From Gonocerus acuteangulatus (lineage: Eukaryota; Arthropoda; Insecta; Hemiptera; Coreidae), in the NCBI GenBank assembly GCA_946811695.1, contig OX328123.1:149251878-149315877 (forward strand): a stretch of DNA of 64,000 nucleotides. Reading direction: 5' to 3'. Under the pieces are notes generated by a model. It was not told the origin of the DNA. It saw only the letters and a program-made list of their open reading frames with translations, and made no database searches. Positions 63,549 through 64,000 of this stretch are shown here, piece after piece. Each line of letters begins with the position of its first letter. Positions within the stretch are counted from its first letter, which is position 1. The position numbers and the translations under genes are program-made.

Positions 63549-63893
63549 GTCATTCGTGAGTTGATAAACAGTCAATATGCAATTGACCCTACTCAAATTT
63601 GGGTTGTACGCGTAAGAGACTGGCAGAATTGGCTATTCGATTGTACCCGTGTTACTTGCTATATGCCCACAACAGTACACAAGGTTTTAATCCATGGTGC
63701 AGAAATAATAGCAACAGCAGCTCTTCCGATTAGCTTTCTCAAGACGGCAGCTTTCTGAAGAAGCCCAGGAGAGCAGAAATAAATATTACAAAACTTCAGA
63801 CAGAACCACGCGAGAAAAAATTCACGGTTTTCGAAGAATGAAATTGTGATCTTCAAGATTTTAGAACCATCTGATCCAATTATATCTAACATG
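63549..63893 (+). pseudogene. Decayed C-terminal fragment of an unnamed repeated protein
   Basis: The first frame reads CYMPTTVHKVLIHGAEIIAT then AALPIS. After a frameshift near 63740 it continues LSEEAQESRNKYYKTSDRTT and later KILEPSDPIISNM. The PTTVHK.LIHG / SEEA.ESRNK series is familiar from multicopy arthropod proteins of probable TE origin, but I cannot name the family with confidence. It is broken by at least two frame changes. Confidence 0.5.
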
Positions 63894-64000
63894 TGACCTG
63901 AAGCAAAACATTTTTTTTCAGTAAGCGCAGAAGCCTTAGAATTATTGATTTAATAAACTCATTCATTATCATTATTATATTTTGTTGATCTTGCGGCTTT

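Overview
The window reads as nuclear DNA of an AT-rich animal genome, most likely an arthropod. This is inferred from the mix of Ty3/Gypsy elements with an insect-type envelope-like third ORF, mariner, Penelope-like, Helitron and LINE relics, and from the absence of bacterial operons, Shine-Dalgarno sites or dense ORFs. No species can be named. Almost every recognisable coding stretch belongs to a transposable element (TE). The only host-gene candidate with some support is one terminal exon on the minus strand near 36.1 kb.

Layout. 1-6.7 kb: two related Ty3/Gypsy elements. The 3' part of E1 (pol C-terminus, broken envelope-like ORF, 3' LTR 1890-2346) ends exactly inside the reverse transcriptase of E2, whose pol (2347-5069), envelope-like fragment and 3' LTR (6171-6700) follow. 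This is a nested insertion. 6.7-10.7 kb: AT-rich DNA with decayed coding relics, a 164-bp tandem array and a Tc1 relic. 10.9-13 kb: a SINE inside a MITE, both with exact target-site duplications (TSDs). 13.2-15.1 kb: hAT, restriction-endonuclease-type LINE and Penelope-like fragments. 15.4-24.2 kb: several long inverted-repeat (foldback-like) elements, some holding mariner-type transposase pieces. 24-29 kb: relics, a Helitron and a tRNA-derived SINE. 29.9-34.6 kb: an unclassified repeat family, a 5S-rRNA-derived SINE, a deleted mariner that keeps only its DNA-binding domain, and another MITE. 36.6-41 kb: palindrome-rich elements, a 200-base assembly gap and a truncated LINE. 41.3-48.6 kb: a long inverted-repeat element carrying a LINE, and two Penelope-like copies with GIY-YIG domains. 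50-56.8 kb: repeats, palindromic elements, tandem TTA-flanked MITEs and a Helitron. 57-60.5 kb: an intact mag-type Gypsy pol ORF of 1103 codons, the best-preserved gene here. 61-64 kb: repeats, SINEs, a LINE end and a decayed gene fragment.

The most interesting items are three. First, a family of short retroposons shares one small 3' hairpin tail attached to different heads (5S rRNA-like, tRNA-like, or none), and most copies have perfect TSDs. Second, a 545-bp mariner has near-perfect terminal repeats but encodes only the transposase DNA-binding domain, with its stop codon inside the terminal repeat. Third, nested and tandem insertions give a readable relative chronology of TE activity.

All identifications come from reading motifs and repeats by eye. 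No alignment or database search was run.
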